From: Thomasclavelia sp047249845
GTDB lineage: Bacteria; Bacillota_I; Bacilli_A; Erysipelotrichales; Coprobacillaceae
Assembly: GCF_047249845.1 (NCBI RefSeq)
Contig: NZ_JBKTWO010000005.1
Location: 30,908-94,907 of the forward strand
Direction of reading: 5' to 3'
Length of the DNA stretch: 64,000 bases
Positions 1 through 8,989 of this stretch are shown piece by piece. Position 1 is the first letter of the stretch, and the number at the start of each line of letters is the position of its first letter. The notes beneath the pieces were generated by a model. That model was not told the origin of the DNA. It worked only from the letters and a program-made list of their open reading frames with translations, and did no database searches. Position numbers and translations under genes: made by a program.

Positions 1-293
1 ATTGATATATCATCAGCATCCATTCTACAAATATATTTACCTTTTGCAAGTAAAATAGCCTTATTTAAAGTCTTAGTTAAACCTAAATTATATTCATTAA
101 TATAAAATCTAATTCTGTGATCTTTTTTAGCATAATCTGAAATTAAATTTATATGAATATTATTATCAGGGTTATCTAATACAATTATAAATTCAAAATC
201 ATTAAAACTTTGATTTAAGATTGATTCAATAGATTGCCTTAAAAACAGTTCACTTTCTTTATATGTGGACATAATTACTGATACAAGACACAT
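1..293 (-). CDS. Family 2 glycosyltransferase, N-terminal part
   Basis: Partial gene that runs off the left edge; about 97 N-terminal residues are visible. The reading begins MCLVSVIMSTYKESELFLR and reaches a CRMDADD motif, the nucleotide-sugar/metal-binding DxD region of GT-A family 2 glycosyltransferases. SILNQSFNDFEFIIV is the usual family spacing. A strong AAGGAG lies 8 nt before the ATG at 291-293; the ATG at 297-299 would be only 2 nt from it, so the inner start is preferred. With the sugar transferase at 9-10.4 kb it probably builds a capsule or exopolysaccharide; the acceptor cannot be told from the N-terminus. Confidence 0.85.
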   Translation of the reverse strand, partial: MCLVSVIMSTYKESELFLRQSIESILNQSFNDFEFIIVLDNPDNNIHINLISDYAKKDHRIRFYINEYNLGLTKTLNKAILLAKGKYICRMDADDIS

Positions 294-389
294 ATCCATT
301 GCTCCTTTCTACTTATTTTTTATACTTTCCAAGGTAATACTACTACAAATATAAATTAAATCAATAACTAATAAACTTTTATATTTTAA

Positions 390-1032
390 TTATAGTGATC
401 CTTTTCCGTATACAACACTTCTATTTCCTTTATTATAATTATAAAACCTATCACATACCACTATAACTAATTAGTAAAAGCAAAATAACGGGCCATATGT
501 TCTTATTCTCATGGTAATTATGGTCCAGGTACTATATCTAATCCATTTATCCTTTTAATATATTTACAAATTCAAGTCATTTATCTTAAGATATTTTTCT
601 AAAAAAATGACCAATAGAAGTAATTCTAAGATCATTTTTTTATTTTTTATTTAAAGGATACTCCTCTTTTGTCTTAGATACCTTTTTATTAACCTCTCTA
701 ATTCAGCTTCAGTAATAGGAATATTAATCTAAACTTATATATTTTATTTTAACTTTCCATTCTTGATAATTTTTCTTGAAATCTTCACTTGTAACAAATT
801 TATATTTCACAAGTAATACTAATAGCAATATGCTATGTAAAAATAGAAACTTGATTTAACAAGCTATTTAATTTCATTCTATATTAAAACATGTACTTAA
901 TGAACAATGACTATTTATAAATATAAAATTCCTGAACTCAATATTAAATCTACATTTATATAAATATATGGTCATACAAAAAGATACATCACAATTCATT
1001 ATTTAATAACATAATTAGCATTATTTATTCAT
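390..1032 (-). pseudogene. Degraded copy of a polyprenyl-phosphate sugar transferase
   Basis: No open frame, but this stretch aligns by eye with the intact sugar transferase gene at 8990-10354. The 3' end reads SVVYGKGSL-stop, identical to the intact protein's C-terminus. The blocks at about 480-600, 600-720 and 720-830 match the catalytic-domain DNA, and 843-1040 matches the N-terminal membrane region and its ribosome-binding site. A middle section equivalent to about 600 bp, between roughly 9540 and 10150 of the intact gene, is missing near 830-843. Stops occur at once (MNK-stop). This is a dead paralogue left by gene duplication in the polysaccharide cluster. Confidence 0.75.
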
Positions 1033-1152
1033 AAATACACCTCAACAATCTTAGGATAATTATACATTAATAACACTTTTAATACCATCATTTTATTGTT
1101 ATGGTCAAAAAATTACTATAACTTGTATTAATATTTTTAATTATAACAACTC

Positions 1153-1193
1153 AAAAAGGTGTAAAATGCTAGCTAGTACCATTTCACACCTTT
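1153..1193 (-). terminator. Rho-independent terminator of the ChW glucosaminidase gene
   Basis: Inverted repeat with 14-base arms at 1155-1168 and 1180-1193 (one G-T pair), followed on the minus strand by a short T run. It lies just downstream of the stop codon at 1198. Confidence 0.8.
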
Positions 1194-1197
1194 ATTA

Positions 1198-4100
1198 CTA
1201 TTTTTTTATAAAGCTATTAATCATATTTCCTGGTGCCTTTCCACCCTTTTCCACTAATTCTATCTTTATTGCCTCAATTCTTTTACTAAATCCTTCTGAT
1301 CCTGCTTTTTCTCCATTTCTAGCCCAGCCTAACCAGCCATTTTCTTCTATACACACTTGATAATATATATCATATTGTTTTGACATTTCATCAGTTAATC
1401 TTATTTGAATGGCTTCTAATTGTTTTGCTCTTCCTACTGTTCCTGACAATTCCCCATTTGCTTTCCAATCACTTTCCCAGCCATAATCTTCTATATGTGA
1501 TCTATACTCAACGCTTCCTTCATATCCAGGATTTTCTAATGTTATCTTTATTGCTTCTAACTGTTTTGCTTTTCCACTAGTTCCTGATAACTCTCCATCA
1601 TATACTTTTTTCTGCCAACCATAATCTTCCACATGCCCACTATATCCTATATAGTACTTTTGTGTATACGGTCTTTGCATTGATCCTGGTGCTTCTTCTC
1701 CCTTTTCTACTAATTTTATTTCCATTGCTTCAATTCTATATGCATACCCTGCTGTTCCTGCTTTCTCTCCATTTTTAGCCCAGTCAAGCCAGCCAAGATT
1801 CTCTACATGCACCCGATAGTATATGTCATACTGGATAGACATTTCACCAGTTAACCTTATTTGAATAGCCTCTAATTGTTTTGCTCTTCCACTAGTTCCT
1901 GATATTTGACCATTTGACTTCCAATCATTTTCCCAGCCATAATCTTCTATATGTGATCTATATTCAATATTTCCACTGTATTTCTGACTTTCTAATGTTA
2001 TTTTTATTGCCTCAAGTTGTTTTGTCTTACCAGTTGTTCCAGACATTGCTCCATCATAAACTTTTGATTGCCAACCATAATCCTCTACATGACTTGTATA
2101 ACCTATATATCTTTGAATGTATGGTGTATTAGTATTACCTGGTGCACTTTCATTATTTTGAACAAGCTTTATCTCTATAGATTCTATTCTATATGAATAG
2201 CCTGATGTTCCAGCACTATCACCATTTTTAGCCCAGTCTAGCCAGCCTAATTTTTCTACATAAACCCGATAATAAACATTATATATATTAGCCATTTGAC
2301 CAGTTAATTTTATCCTTATTGCCTCAATTCGTTTTGATAATCCTTCTGTACCTGATAAACCACCTTCATTAACCCAATTTTGCCAACCATAATCTTGCAC
2401 ATGACTTTGGTATTGAATACTTCCATTATTGATCTCATTATTATCTAAAAATATTTTTATAGCTTCTATTTTCTTTCCATTTATCCCACCAGATGTTTGT
2501 CCATTTGATTTAGAACTTTGCCAACCAATATCTTGAATATGTGTTGAATAAATAATATCTGGTTTATTTACAACAACTGAATTATCTTTTACCAATCGAA
2601 AATCAATTGCCTGAATATTCTTTCCACTTGTTCCAGCATTATTTTCTTGATCGACCCAAGGTTGCCAGCCAATATCTTCACTATGTACTCGATATTGTAA
2701 TTTATAGCCAGATTGATTTTTTAGTGTAAAATTGACAAGTTGTAAAGCACTATTTGAATTTCCAATTATAGTAGAAGCTGTAATATTATTATAATTTAAC
2801 CATGAACCATTACTATAAACTCTTCCGGATAATACAGCAGATTTGACTGCATTTTTAAGATTAATTTTAATTTGATATAACTGCAAAGAACGTCCTGTTG
2901 TTCCTGCCGTATTTGGTTCATTTACCTCATCTAACCAGCCAACATTTTGACTATTGGCTGAATAATATAAAGTTGGTTCATTTATATCTTTACCTGTAGG
3001 TTTCCCAGTAACATTTTCTGTATTTTGATCATTAGTACTACTTGTTGAATTATTTCCTTCACATACCACTGTTACACTTGATTTTGGAATATAGCCATAA
3101 TCTGTATCAAAATTATATTCTGATTGACTTGGGTTTTGAATTATTCCAGTTCGGTTACTATTAACAGCTCCATCCGATTGAATCTTGTAATAATTATTTT
3201 TATCTCCATTTTTTAATACTATAAAAGCATAGTTTGAAGGTGCATAGGTGCTATATGTACTTTTAGAACTAATAGGATATGTTGAATATAATGTATTAGA
3301 ATTGCTATTAGCATCACTTTTTATATTAATAATTGAATGATTAGTATTTAAAGTATCTTTTATTGCAATAGTATATTTTGATGCATCTTTTGTACCTAAA
3401 TAATTATCTATTCTCCAGCAAACAGCTGCAGCTTTTTCACCCCAGTATGGATCTGAAGCATATTTAACATTCATACCACTTGCTTTATCTCCTAAATTAG
3501 CGCCATAATAACGACTATCAGTAACAGGATCTAAATACCCTTTAGAAACAAAATTTGCTGCATGATAATAAATACTATATTCTACAGAAGAATACCCATT
3601 AGCACTCCCGTTAGGATCACTATCATATGCTGCATGACCAAACAAATTATTTTTTTGTGCAGCAATATTACTACATCCCCATGCACTTTCATTTGCAGCT
3701 ACAGATAACATCAATAATGCATTTGTACCATATTTGTTTTGATTTGAAATAAAACTATCTCCTAAGTTTCTTAGTTTTGAAGTTCTTCCATAACTTTTTT
3801 CAGATGTACCAACTAATGATGCTATAGCATCATTTAATTCTTTTGCTGTATATGTTGTAGTACTTCGATGTGATAAATATAAATAGTAATTATAATATGG
3901 TGAAGAACTATTAATTGCATTTGTTCTTCTGTTATTTCGATAATCACTTAACATTCTAGCATAACTTGATGCATTACTTCCTTCATAAAAATAATGCCCA
4001 TCATAACTATAATAATCATAACCCTCTTTTAAATATGATGGTGCCGCACCAGCCTCTAATGAAGAGCTATAATTACTGTTTGATAAATTAGTAGAAATCC

Positions 4101-4650
4101 CATGATATAACTTACCATTTTTCACATAATATTTACTTAAAGTATTAACTTTAGCATCAGTATAATTTAATACCTCTACTTTATTAATATCAACCCATCC
4201 AACAACACCTGCCTGCATAAATTTAACTTTAGTAGGCTTTGATTCATTATCATAACCTAAAAAAGCTCCATCAGCTGCATAATATCCATTTGTATATCCC
4301 TCTCTATTTGTTCCTTCTTCAGAATATGAAGTATTAGTAGTTGCAGAGCTATATATTCTAAAATTGACCACAGCTGTAGATGAATTAGTAATTCTTTCAT
4401 TACTTCGATCTTGAATTTTTTTAACCTTATTATTTTCAGACATATTTTTCTCAACATCTTCTAATAAATATACATTACCCTCTTCATCCATTGTTGTAAC
4501 TTCTTCATCATCTTTTAAGAAATCTTCCGCAACAAACTTTTCATCTTTTGCCTCTTCTTGTGCAAATACTCCATTTAAAGGTGTACCGATAGATAAACTC
4601 ATAGCTAAAACAACAAACGAAATAAACATACTCTTTATTTTATTACTCAT
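1198..4650 (-). CDS. Secreted glucosaminidase with twelve ChW repeats
   Basis: 1150-residue exported protein. A signal peptide (Lys-rich start, hydrophobic core, GVFAQ cleavage region) is followed by an acidic linker and a Tyr/Ser/Gly-rich region with SH3-like GWVDI text (about 95-165). A mannosyl-glycoprotein endo-beta-N-acetylglucosaminidase/LytG-type domain follows at about 270-415; its ANESAWG motif holds the likely catalytic Glu near residue 321. It should cut the glycan strands of peptidoglycan. From about 605 to the end there are twelve ChW repeats (about 38 residues, core DYGW...SGT.G...LEAI.I.L) in four triplets. The start is the ATG at 4650, 6 nt after GGAGG; a TTG two codons upstream touches the Shine-Dalgarno. 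It lies next to a second ChW protein. Confidence 0.85.
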   Translation of the reverse strand: MSNKIKSMFISFVVLAMSLSIGTPLNGVFAQEEAKDEKFVAEDFLKDDEEVTTMDEEGNVYLLEDVEKNMSENNKVKKIQDRSNERITNSSTAVVNFRIYSSATTNTSYSEEGTNREGYTNGYYAADGAFLGYDNESKPTKVKFMQAGVVGWVDINKVEVLNYTDAKVNTLSKYYVKNGKLYHGISTNLSNSNYSSSLEAGAAPSYLKEGYDYYSYDGHYFYEGSNASSYARMLSDYRNNRRTNAINSSSPYYNYYLYLSHRSTTTYTAKELNDAIASLVGTSEKSYGRTSKLRNLGDSFISNQNKYGTNALLMLSVAANESAWGCSNIAAQKNNLFGHAAYDSDPNGSANGYSSVEYSIYYHAANFVSKGYLDPVTDSRYYGANLGDKASGMNVKYASDPYWGEKAAAVCWRIDNYLGTKDASKYTIAIKDTLNTNHSIINIKSDANSNSNTLYSTYPISSKSTYSTYAPSNYAFIVLKNGDKNNYYKIQSDGAVNSNRTGIIQNPSQSEYNFDTDYGYIPKSSVTVVCEGNNSTSSTNDQNTENVTGKPTGKDINEPTLYYSANSQNVGWLDEVNEPNTAGTTGRSLQLYQIKINLKNAVKSAVLSGRVYSNGSWLNYNNITASTIIGNSNSALQLVNFTLKNQSGYKLQYRVHSEDIGWQPWVDQENNAGTSGKNIQAIDFRLVKDNSVVVNKPDIIYSTHIQDIGWQSSKSNGQTSGGINGKKIEAIKIFLDNNEINNGSIQYQSHVQDYGWQNWVNEGGLSGTEGLSKRIEAIRIKLTGQMANIYNVYYRVYVEKLGWLDWAKNGDSAGTSGYSYRIESIEIKLVQNNESAPGNTNTPYIQRYIGYTSHVEDYGWQSKVYDGAMSGTTGKTKQLEAIKITLESQKYSGNIEYRSHIEDYGWENDWKSNGQISGTSGRAKQLEAIQIRLTGEMSIQYDIYYRVHVENLGWLDWAKNGEKAGTAGYAYRIEAMEIKLVEKGEEAPGSMQRPYTQKYYIGYSGHVEDYGWQKKVYDGELSGTSGKAKQLEAIKITLENPGYEGSVEYRSHIEDYGWESDWKANGELSGTVGRAKQLEAIQIRLTDEMSKQYDIYYQVCIEENGWLGWARNGEKAGSEGFSKRIEAIKIELVEKGGKAPGNMINSFIKK

Positions 4651-4730
4651 CTTCAACCTCCATATTTATAAATTCTATTCCTACAAAATTATAACATAAT
4701 ATTGCTAAATTACTAGCAAAACTACAATTA

Positions 4731-4755
4731 AAAAAGAGCAGTCCTTACACTGCCC
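4731..4755 (-). terminator. Terminator of the ChW metalloprotease gene
   Basis: Short hairpin on the minus strand (arms GCAGT/ACTGC, 4738-4742 and 4749-4753) followed by a T6 run, immediately after the stop codon of the gene beginning at 7865. Confidence 0.6.
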
Positions 4756-7700
4756 TAATTAGTAATTTTAATTTTTTCTAATTTTATTTCTATTGCTTCT
4801 ACATGCTTAGATAACCCTGTTGTTCCTGCAATTTCTCCATTTTTAGCCCAATCAAGCCAGCCATAGTCTTCTACATGAACCCGATAATATATATCATAAT
4901 TATTTGCCATTTCCCCTGTTAATTTAATTTGCATTGCTTCCAATGGCATTGATTGTCCTGTTGTTCCCACGGTCACACCATCACTTTGCCAATTTTGCCA
5001 ACCTATACCTTGAATATATGTACGATATTGAACTGAACCTGTAAATAATTGATTCTCTAATGCAATTTTAATCGCTTCTAATTGTTTTGCTCTTCCTACT
5101 GTTCCTGACATTGCTCCATCATACTTTTTTGCCTGCCAGCCAATATCTTGTATGTGCGTTGAATATGATATATACCTTTGAATATGTGGTCTTTCTGTAT
5201 TTCCTGGAGCTTCTCCTCCCCTTTTTACTAATTTTATTTCTATTGCTTCTAATTGTTTTGCTAATCCTGTTGTTCCTGCAATTTCTCCATTTTTAGCCCA
5301 ATCAAGCCAGCCGTAGTCTTCTACATGAACTCGATAGTATATATCATAATGAGCACTCATCTCATCAGTTAATTTTATTTGAACAGCTTCTAATTGTTTT
5401 GCTTTTCCACTTGTTCCAGATATTTCACCGCTGGATTTCCAATCCTTTTCCCAGCCATAATCTTCTATATGAGATTTGTATTGAACACTTCCATTATATT
5501 CTGGATTCTCTAATATTATTTTTATTGCCTCAAGCTGCTTTACTTTTCCTACTGTTCCTGACATTGCTCCATCATATTTTTTTGCCTGCCAGCCAATATC
5601 TTGTATGTGCGTTGAATATGATATATACCTTTGAATATGTGGTCTTTCTGTATTTCCTGGAGCTTCTCCTCCCCTTTTTACTAATTTTATTTCTATTGCT
5701 TCTAATTGTTTTGCTAATCCTGTTGTTCCTGCAATTTCTCCATTTTTAGCCCAATCAAGCCAGCCGTAGTCTTCTACATGAACTCGATAGTATATATCAT
5801 AATGAGCACTCATCTCATCAGTTAATTTTATTTGAACAGCTTCTAATTGTTTTGCTTTTCCACTTGTTCCAGATATTTCACCGCTGGATTTCCAATCCTT
5901 TTCCCAGCCATAATCTTCTATATGAGATTTGTATTGAACACTTCCATTATATTCTGGATTCTCTAATATTATTTTTATTGCCTCAAGCTGCTTTACTTTT
6001 CCTACTGTTCCTGACATTGCTCCATCATATTTTTTTGCCTGCCAGCCAATATCTTGTATGTGCGTTGAATATGATATTGATGAATTAGGGTTAGAAACTG
6101 TTACAAAACATTTAGCAATAATCCCATTAATTGTTGTTGCTGTAATCGTAGCAATACCAGCAGATACACCAGTCACTCTTCCATCACTATCCACTTTTGC
6201 CACATTACTATTACTTGTTTTCCATGTTAATATTTTATTATTTGTAGTATTAGATGGTTCAATTTGTGCATTTAATAACATAGATTGATTTACATTTAAA
6301 GTTAAATATGATTTATCCAATGTAATCCCAGTTATTGGAATGTTAGTACTACTTGATGGTATAGTAACATTAAATGTAATACTATTATCATTACTGCTTA
6401 CAACATTTATTACAATACCACTATTGCTACCATCACTATAAAATAGTGTATCATTATCCCATTTATTTGTTGAAACTCTAGGTTTGCCAAACCTATTACG
6501 ATTATATTTGTTTAATACTGCATTTCTAAGATCTCCCTCGCCTTTACCAAGCTGAGATTCCTCAGGTCTAAAAATATATAAGTAATCTTTTCTTCCATCA
6601 TCAGAATTTGAAATATTACCATCTTTAATTTCACTATTTATGCGATATACTATTAAGCCATCATTATTGCTCGTTGCATCTCCTCGTACATCATTTCGTT
6701 TTTCATAAAATTCCACTACAAAAAATTCCTTATTATTATAGGGTGAATATAATTTAACTGCTCTTTTTTCACCTGGATTTGCATATTGAGGACGATTTAA
6801 AGTAATTGTCCCTGATGTCATTATTTCAGGTAATTTATTGCTCCATCCTAAATTATTATATTCACTACTCATGTATGCTAATATTCCCTGCGGATTATAA
6901 TACGTTGTTTCTGCCATAACATCATAAAAGCCAACTGGATTACCATTATTATTATAACGATATAAATCAGGTAATCCTAAAATATGCATATACTCATGAA
7001 TTATTGTTCCATAAGTACTTTGATTTAATGAAAAAACCCCTCCAGCATGCATACTATCGTATGTATTGATTAAATTATAAGTATCAACTGTCTTACCATG
7101 TAATTTAACATTAGGATTCATACCACTAATTTTATGTGACCATAGTAAATCAGACCATTGTACTTTATCCTCTGTTGCGCTATCTGCCTCAACAAAAAAT
7201 GATATAGCGTCAATATATCCATCATTATTTTTATCTAAATCTCCTGCTGATAATACTCTTTCAATACTCTCTTTTGATTTAGAAAGAACTTCATTAATCA
7301 ATTCCTTTTCTCTTTGTGACTTTTGACTATTAGAAGTATAACCTTCTTTATTACTATTACTCCACTTCATGTAATAACTTCTATTCTTTGAAAGCTTTAC
7401 AGAAGTTACCTTTCCATTTATATCTTGTGGGAAAAAACTAGTTGTTGTAGTCATTTTATTATATGTATATTTTTCAACATACTGTTTCATTGATAATACA
7501 GGTACTTTATCATTTACAATATCCATATTTACATTGCCAGTATTCATTAAAGAATTTGCTTTGCTTAATGTTAGACTATCATCTAAACTAGTTGTTGGTT
7601 TATCTGGAAACTCCACTAGAATAGCTAAATAATTATTTTCCTGGGTTGCTGTAGATCTTTGAAATCTATTATAGGTGATTGGTTTAGACTTGCTTTTTTC

Positions 7701-7865
7701 TAATCCATACATTTCAGTATAATCAACAAATCCCCCTTTATGTTCTTCTAATAATGGTGTATCCATTACATTATTTTGTGCATTTACTGATATTAATGTG
7801 TAATTTCCTATTACTAGTATATTTATTAATAACATCATCAGTATTTTTCTTAATCTTTGATGCAT
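4755..7865 (-). CDS. Secreted M6-family metalloprotease with BIG2 domain and nine ChW repeats
   Basis: 1036-residue exported protein. The signal peptide is about residues 1-30. The M6 (immune inhibitor A-like) peptidase domain spans about 75-500 and carries the zinc site HEYMHILGLPD (His290, Glu291, His294, Asp300), plus an EF-hand-like DLDKNNDGYID at 209-219 that may bind calcium. A bacterial Ig-like BIG2 domain follows (about 510-595), then nine ChW repeats as three triplets. The first two triplets are identical apart from linker edges because of a perfect 453-bp DNA duplication. It probably degrades host or matrix proteins outside the cell. It lies 104 bp upstream of the ChW glucosaminidase, same strand, but each gene has its own terminator and ribosome-binding site. 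Confidence 0.88.
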   Translation of the reverse strand: MHQRLRKILMMLLINILVIGNYTLISVNAQNNVMDTPLLEEHKGGFVDYTEMYGLEKSKSKPITYNRFQRSTATQENNYLAILVEFPDKPTTSLDDSLTLSKANSLMNTGNVNMDIVNDKVPVLSMKQYVEKYTYNKMTTTTSFFPQDINGKVTSVKLSKNRSYYMKWSNSNKEGYTSNSQKSQREKELINEVLSKSKESIERVLSAGDLDKNNDGYIDAISFFVEADSATEDKVQWSDLLWSHKISGMNPNVKLHGKTVDTYNLINTYDSMHAGGVFSLNQSTYGTIIHEYMHILGLPDLYRYNNNGNPVGFYDVMAETTYYNPQGILAYMSSEYNNLGWSNKLPEIMTSGTITLNRPQYANPGEKRAVKLYSPYNNKEFFVVEFYEKRNDVRGDATSNNDGLIVYRINSEIKDGNISNSDDGRKDYLYIFRPEESQLGKGEGDLRNAVLNKYNRNRFGKPRVSTNKWDNDTLFYSDGSNSGIVINVVSSNDNSITFNVTIPSSSTNIPITGITLDKSYLTLNVNQSMLLNAQIEPSNTTNNKILTWKTSNSNVAKVDSDGRVTGVSAGIATITATTINGIIAKCFVTVSNPNSSISYSTHIQDIGWQAKKYDGAMSGTVGKVKQLEAIKIILENPEYNGSVQYKSHIEDYGWEKDWKSSGEISGTSGKAKQLEAVQIKLTDEMSAHYDIYYRVHVEDYGWLDWAKNGEIAGTTGLAKQLEAIEIKLVKRGGEAPGNTERPHIQRYISYSTHIQDIGWQAKKYDGAMSGTVGKVKQLEAIKIILENPEYNGSVQYKSHIEDYGWEKDWKSSGEISGTSGKAKQLEAVQIKLTDEMSAHYDIYYRVHVEDYGWLDWAKNGEIAGTTGLAKQLEAIEIKLVKRGGEAPGNTERPHIQRYISYSTHIQDIGWQAKKYDGAMSGTVGRAKQLEAIKIALENQLFTGSVQYRTYIQGIGWQNWQSDGVTVGTTGQSMPLEAMQIKLTGEMANNYDIYYRVHVEDYGWLDWAKNGEIAGTTGLSKHVEAIEIKLEKIKITN
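5125..6077. repeat. Perfect 453-bp tandem duplication inside the ChW metalloprotease gene
   Basis: Bases 5125-5624 and 5578-6077 read identically at an offset of 453 bp, which is 151 codons or exactly three ChW repeats plus the linker. The left edge is marked by a C/T difference at 5124 versus 5577 and the right edge by an A/T difference at 5625 versus 6078. The other ChW units in the two genes are clearly diverged, so this copy is recent and should recombine easily. Confidence 0.95.
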
Positions 7866-7922
7866 TTTATTTTCCCCCTTTTTATTATTATAATAATATA
7901 TATTTTATCATAATAAGCCCTT

Positions 7923-7964
7923 AAAAACTATTAAAAATCAATATATTGATTTTTAATAGTTTTT
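7923..7964. terminator. Perfect 21-bp-arm palindrome, terminator-like
   Basis: Uninterrupted 42-base palindrome (arms start AAAAACTATT, centre ATATAT) about 60 bp upstream of the metalloprotease gene. Both edges are A/T runs, so it can end transcription from either side. It is well placed to stop readthrough from the decayed glycosyltransferase region into the protease gene. An operator role is also possible. Confidence 0.5.
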
Positions 7965-8039
7965 ATTTACTAATTATAAAAAAAGAAATCTTACTTTTGT
8001 AAGCTTTCCCTATTTTTTGAATGTATTTAATTGTTAGAG

Positions 8040-8890
8040 CTTATATATTTGAGTTATTATCAGATAAGATGTAAAATAATTTTCTATTATATTCGATTGG
8101 CTTCATCCTACCATTTTCTTCTTTATCTATATGAATCTACTTTGACATTCTACTATATTATTATTAATAAGTTACTCTAAAATATTAGATAATATTCTCA
8201 AGTAATAAAATTGTTTTGAAAATAGTGATTCCCATTTGACAATTCTAAATACCAATTTAATTAAAAAATATAAACTCTTTTTTCGATTTTTGCCATTATA
8301 AGCATATAGAATGGTGTTTTATTTCACTATAAAATTAAAACAGGTATTAAGAACATTACAGTACTTCCTACTCGCAAACTTATGTCAAATCTTTATATAA
8401 TTTTTTATAATCTCATTTGCATCTATACTATTGCATATTTAATAAAATCATTATCAAGCTCCCACCATGAACTTCCAAAATCAAACCCTAATCTTGCTGT
8501 GTTTTTCTCTTAAAAATTATTACTTTATACATCCCTCCTGTAATCAGGATGTATGGATGCTTTAAAATAGTTATTCCAATAGATTGATTAGTAATAAAAT
8601 GCCTCTTTAATTAAATTAATAGTAGCATGTATCATTTGACTTTATCCCCATTTAATATCAAAAGTTTTACTATCCGGTAAAAGAAAAATATTATCTTTTT
8701 TTATTATTTCGCTTGTTATATCACATTTCTAATCTACATGTAAATAAAAATTTCTAGTTACTATTCAATGTATATCTCCACAATACCTTTATACTTTAAA
8801 TATCAATATTATGTCTATTTTTCTAAACTTAAAAGATTCATTCACCATTACTTTCTATATTTAGTTATAGTAAAATCTTTCTTATAATTC
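8040..8890 (-). pseudogene. Decayed glycosyltransferase, resembling GT14 (core-2/I-branching type)
   Basis: There is no open frame in this 1.1-kb gap, but minus-strand fragments look coding once stops and frameshifts are bridged. Near 8735 they read NFYLHVD, near 8645-8700 KDNIFLLPDSKTFDIKWG, near 8610-8635 MIHATINLIKEAFYY, and near 8435-8505 ARLGFDFGSSWWELDNDFIK, then SIDANEIIKNYIKI. The order (HxD early, a WG motif, a GS-W-W block followed by D-F-x-x-Y) is that of GT14-type beta-1,6-N-acetylglucosaminyltransferases. The family call is from memory of the motif pattern; the boundaries are approximate. Confidence 0.45.
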
Positions 8891-8989
8891 TAATAACTTG
8901 TATACTTCCTTTTAGAAAAATCAAAATCTCATAGTTTAGATTTCCTAATGAAATACCGTAATATACTTATACATTACTGTTATCTGTCT

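Noticed and set aside
4651..4656. TTG start for the ChW glucosaminidase two codons upstream
   Set aside because: It would touch the GGAGG Shine-Dalgarno; the ATG at 4650 has a 6-nt spacing.
1500..6077. Regular repeats that could suggest a CRISPR array
   Set aside because: The repeats are coding ChW modules of about 115-150 bp without spacers; no cas gene is present.
1198..6288. Several plus-strand open frames opposite the two ChW genes
   Set aside because: They are antisense shadows of the repeats: same offsets as the ChW units, no ribosome-binding sites, Leu/Phe-rich low-complexity products.
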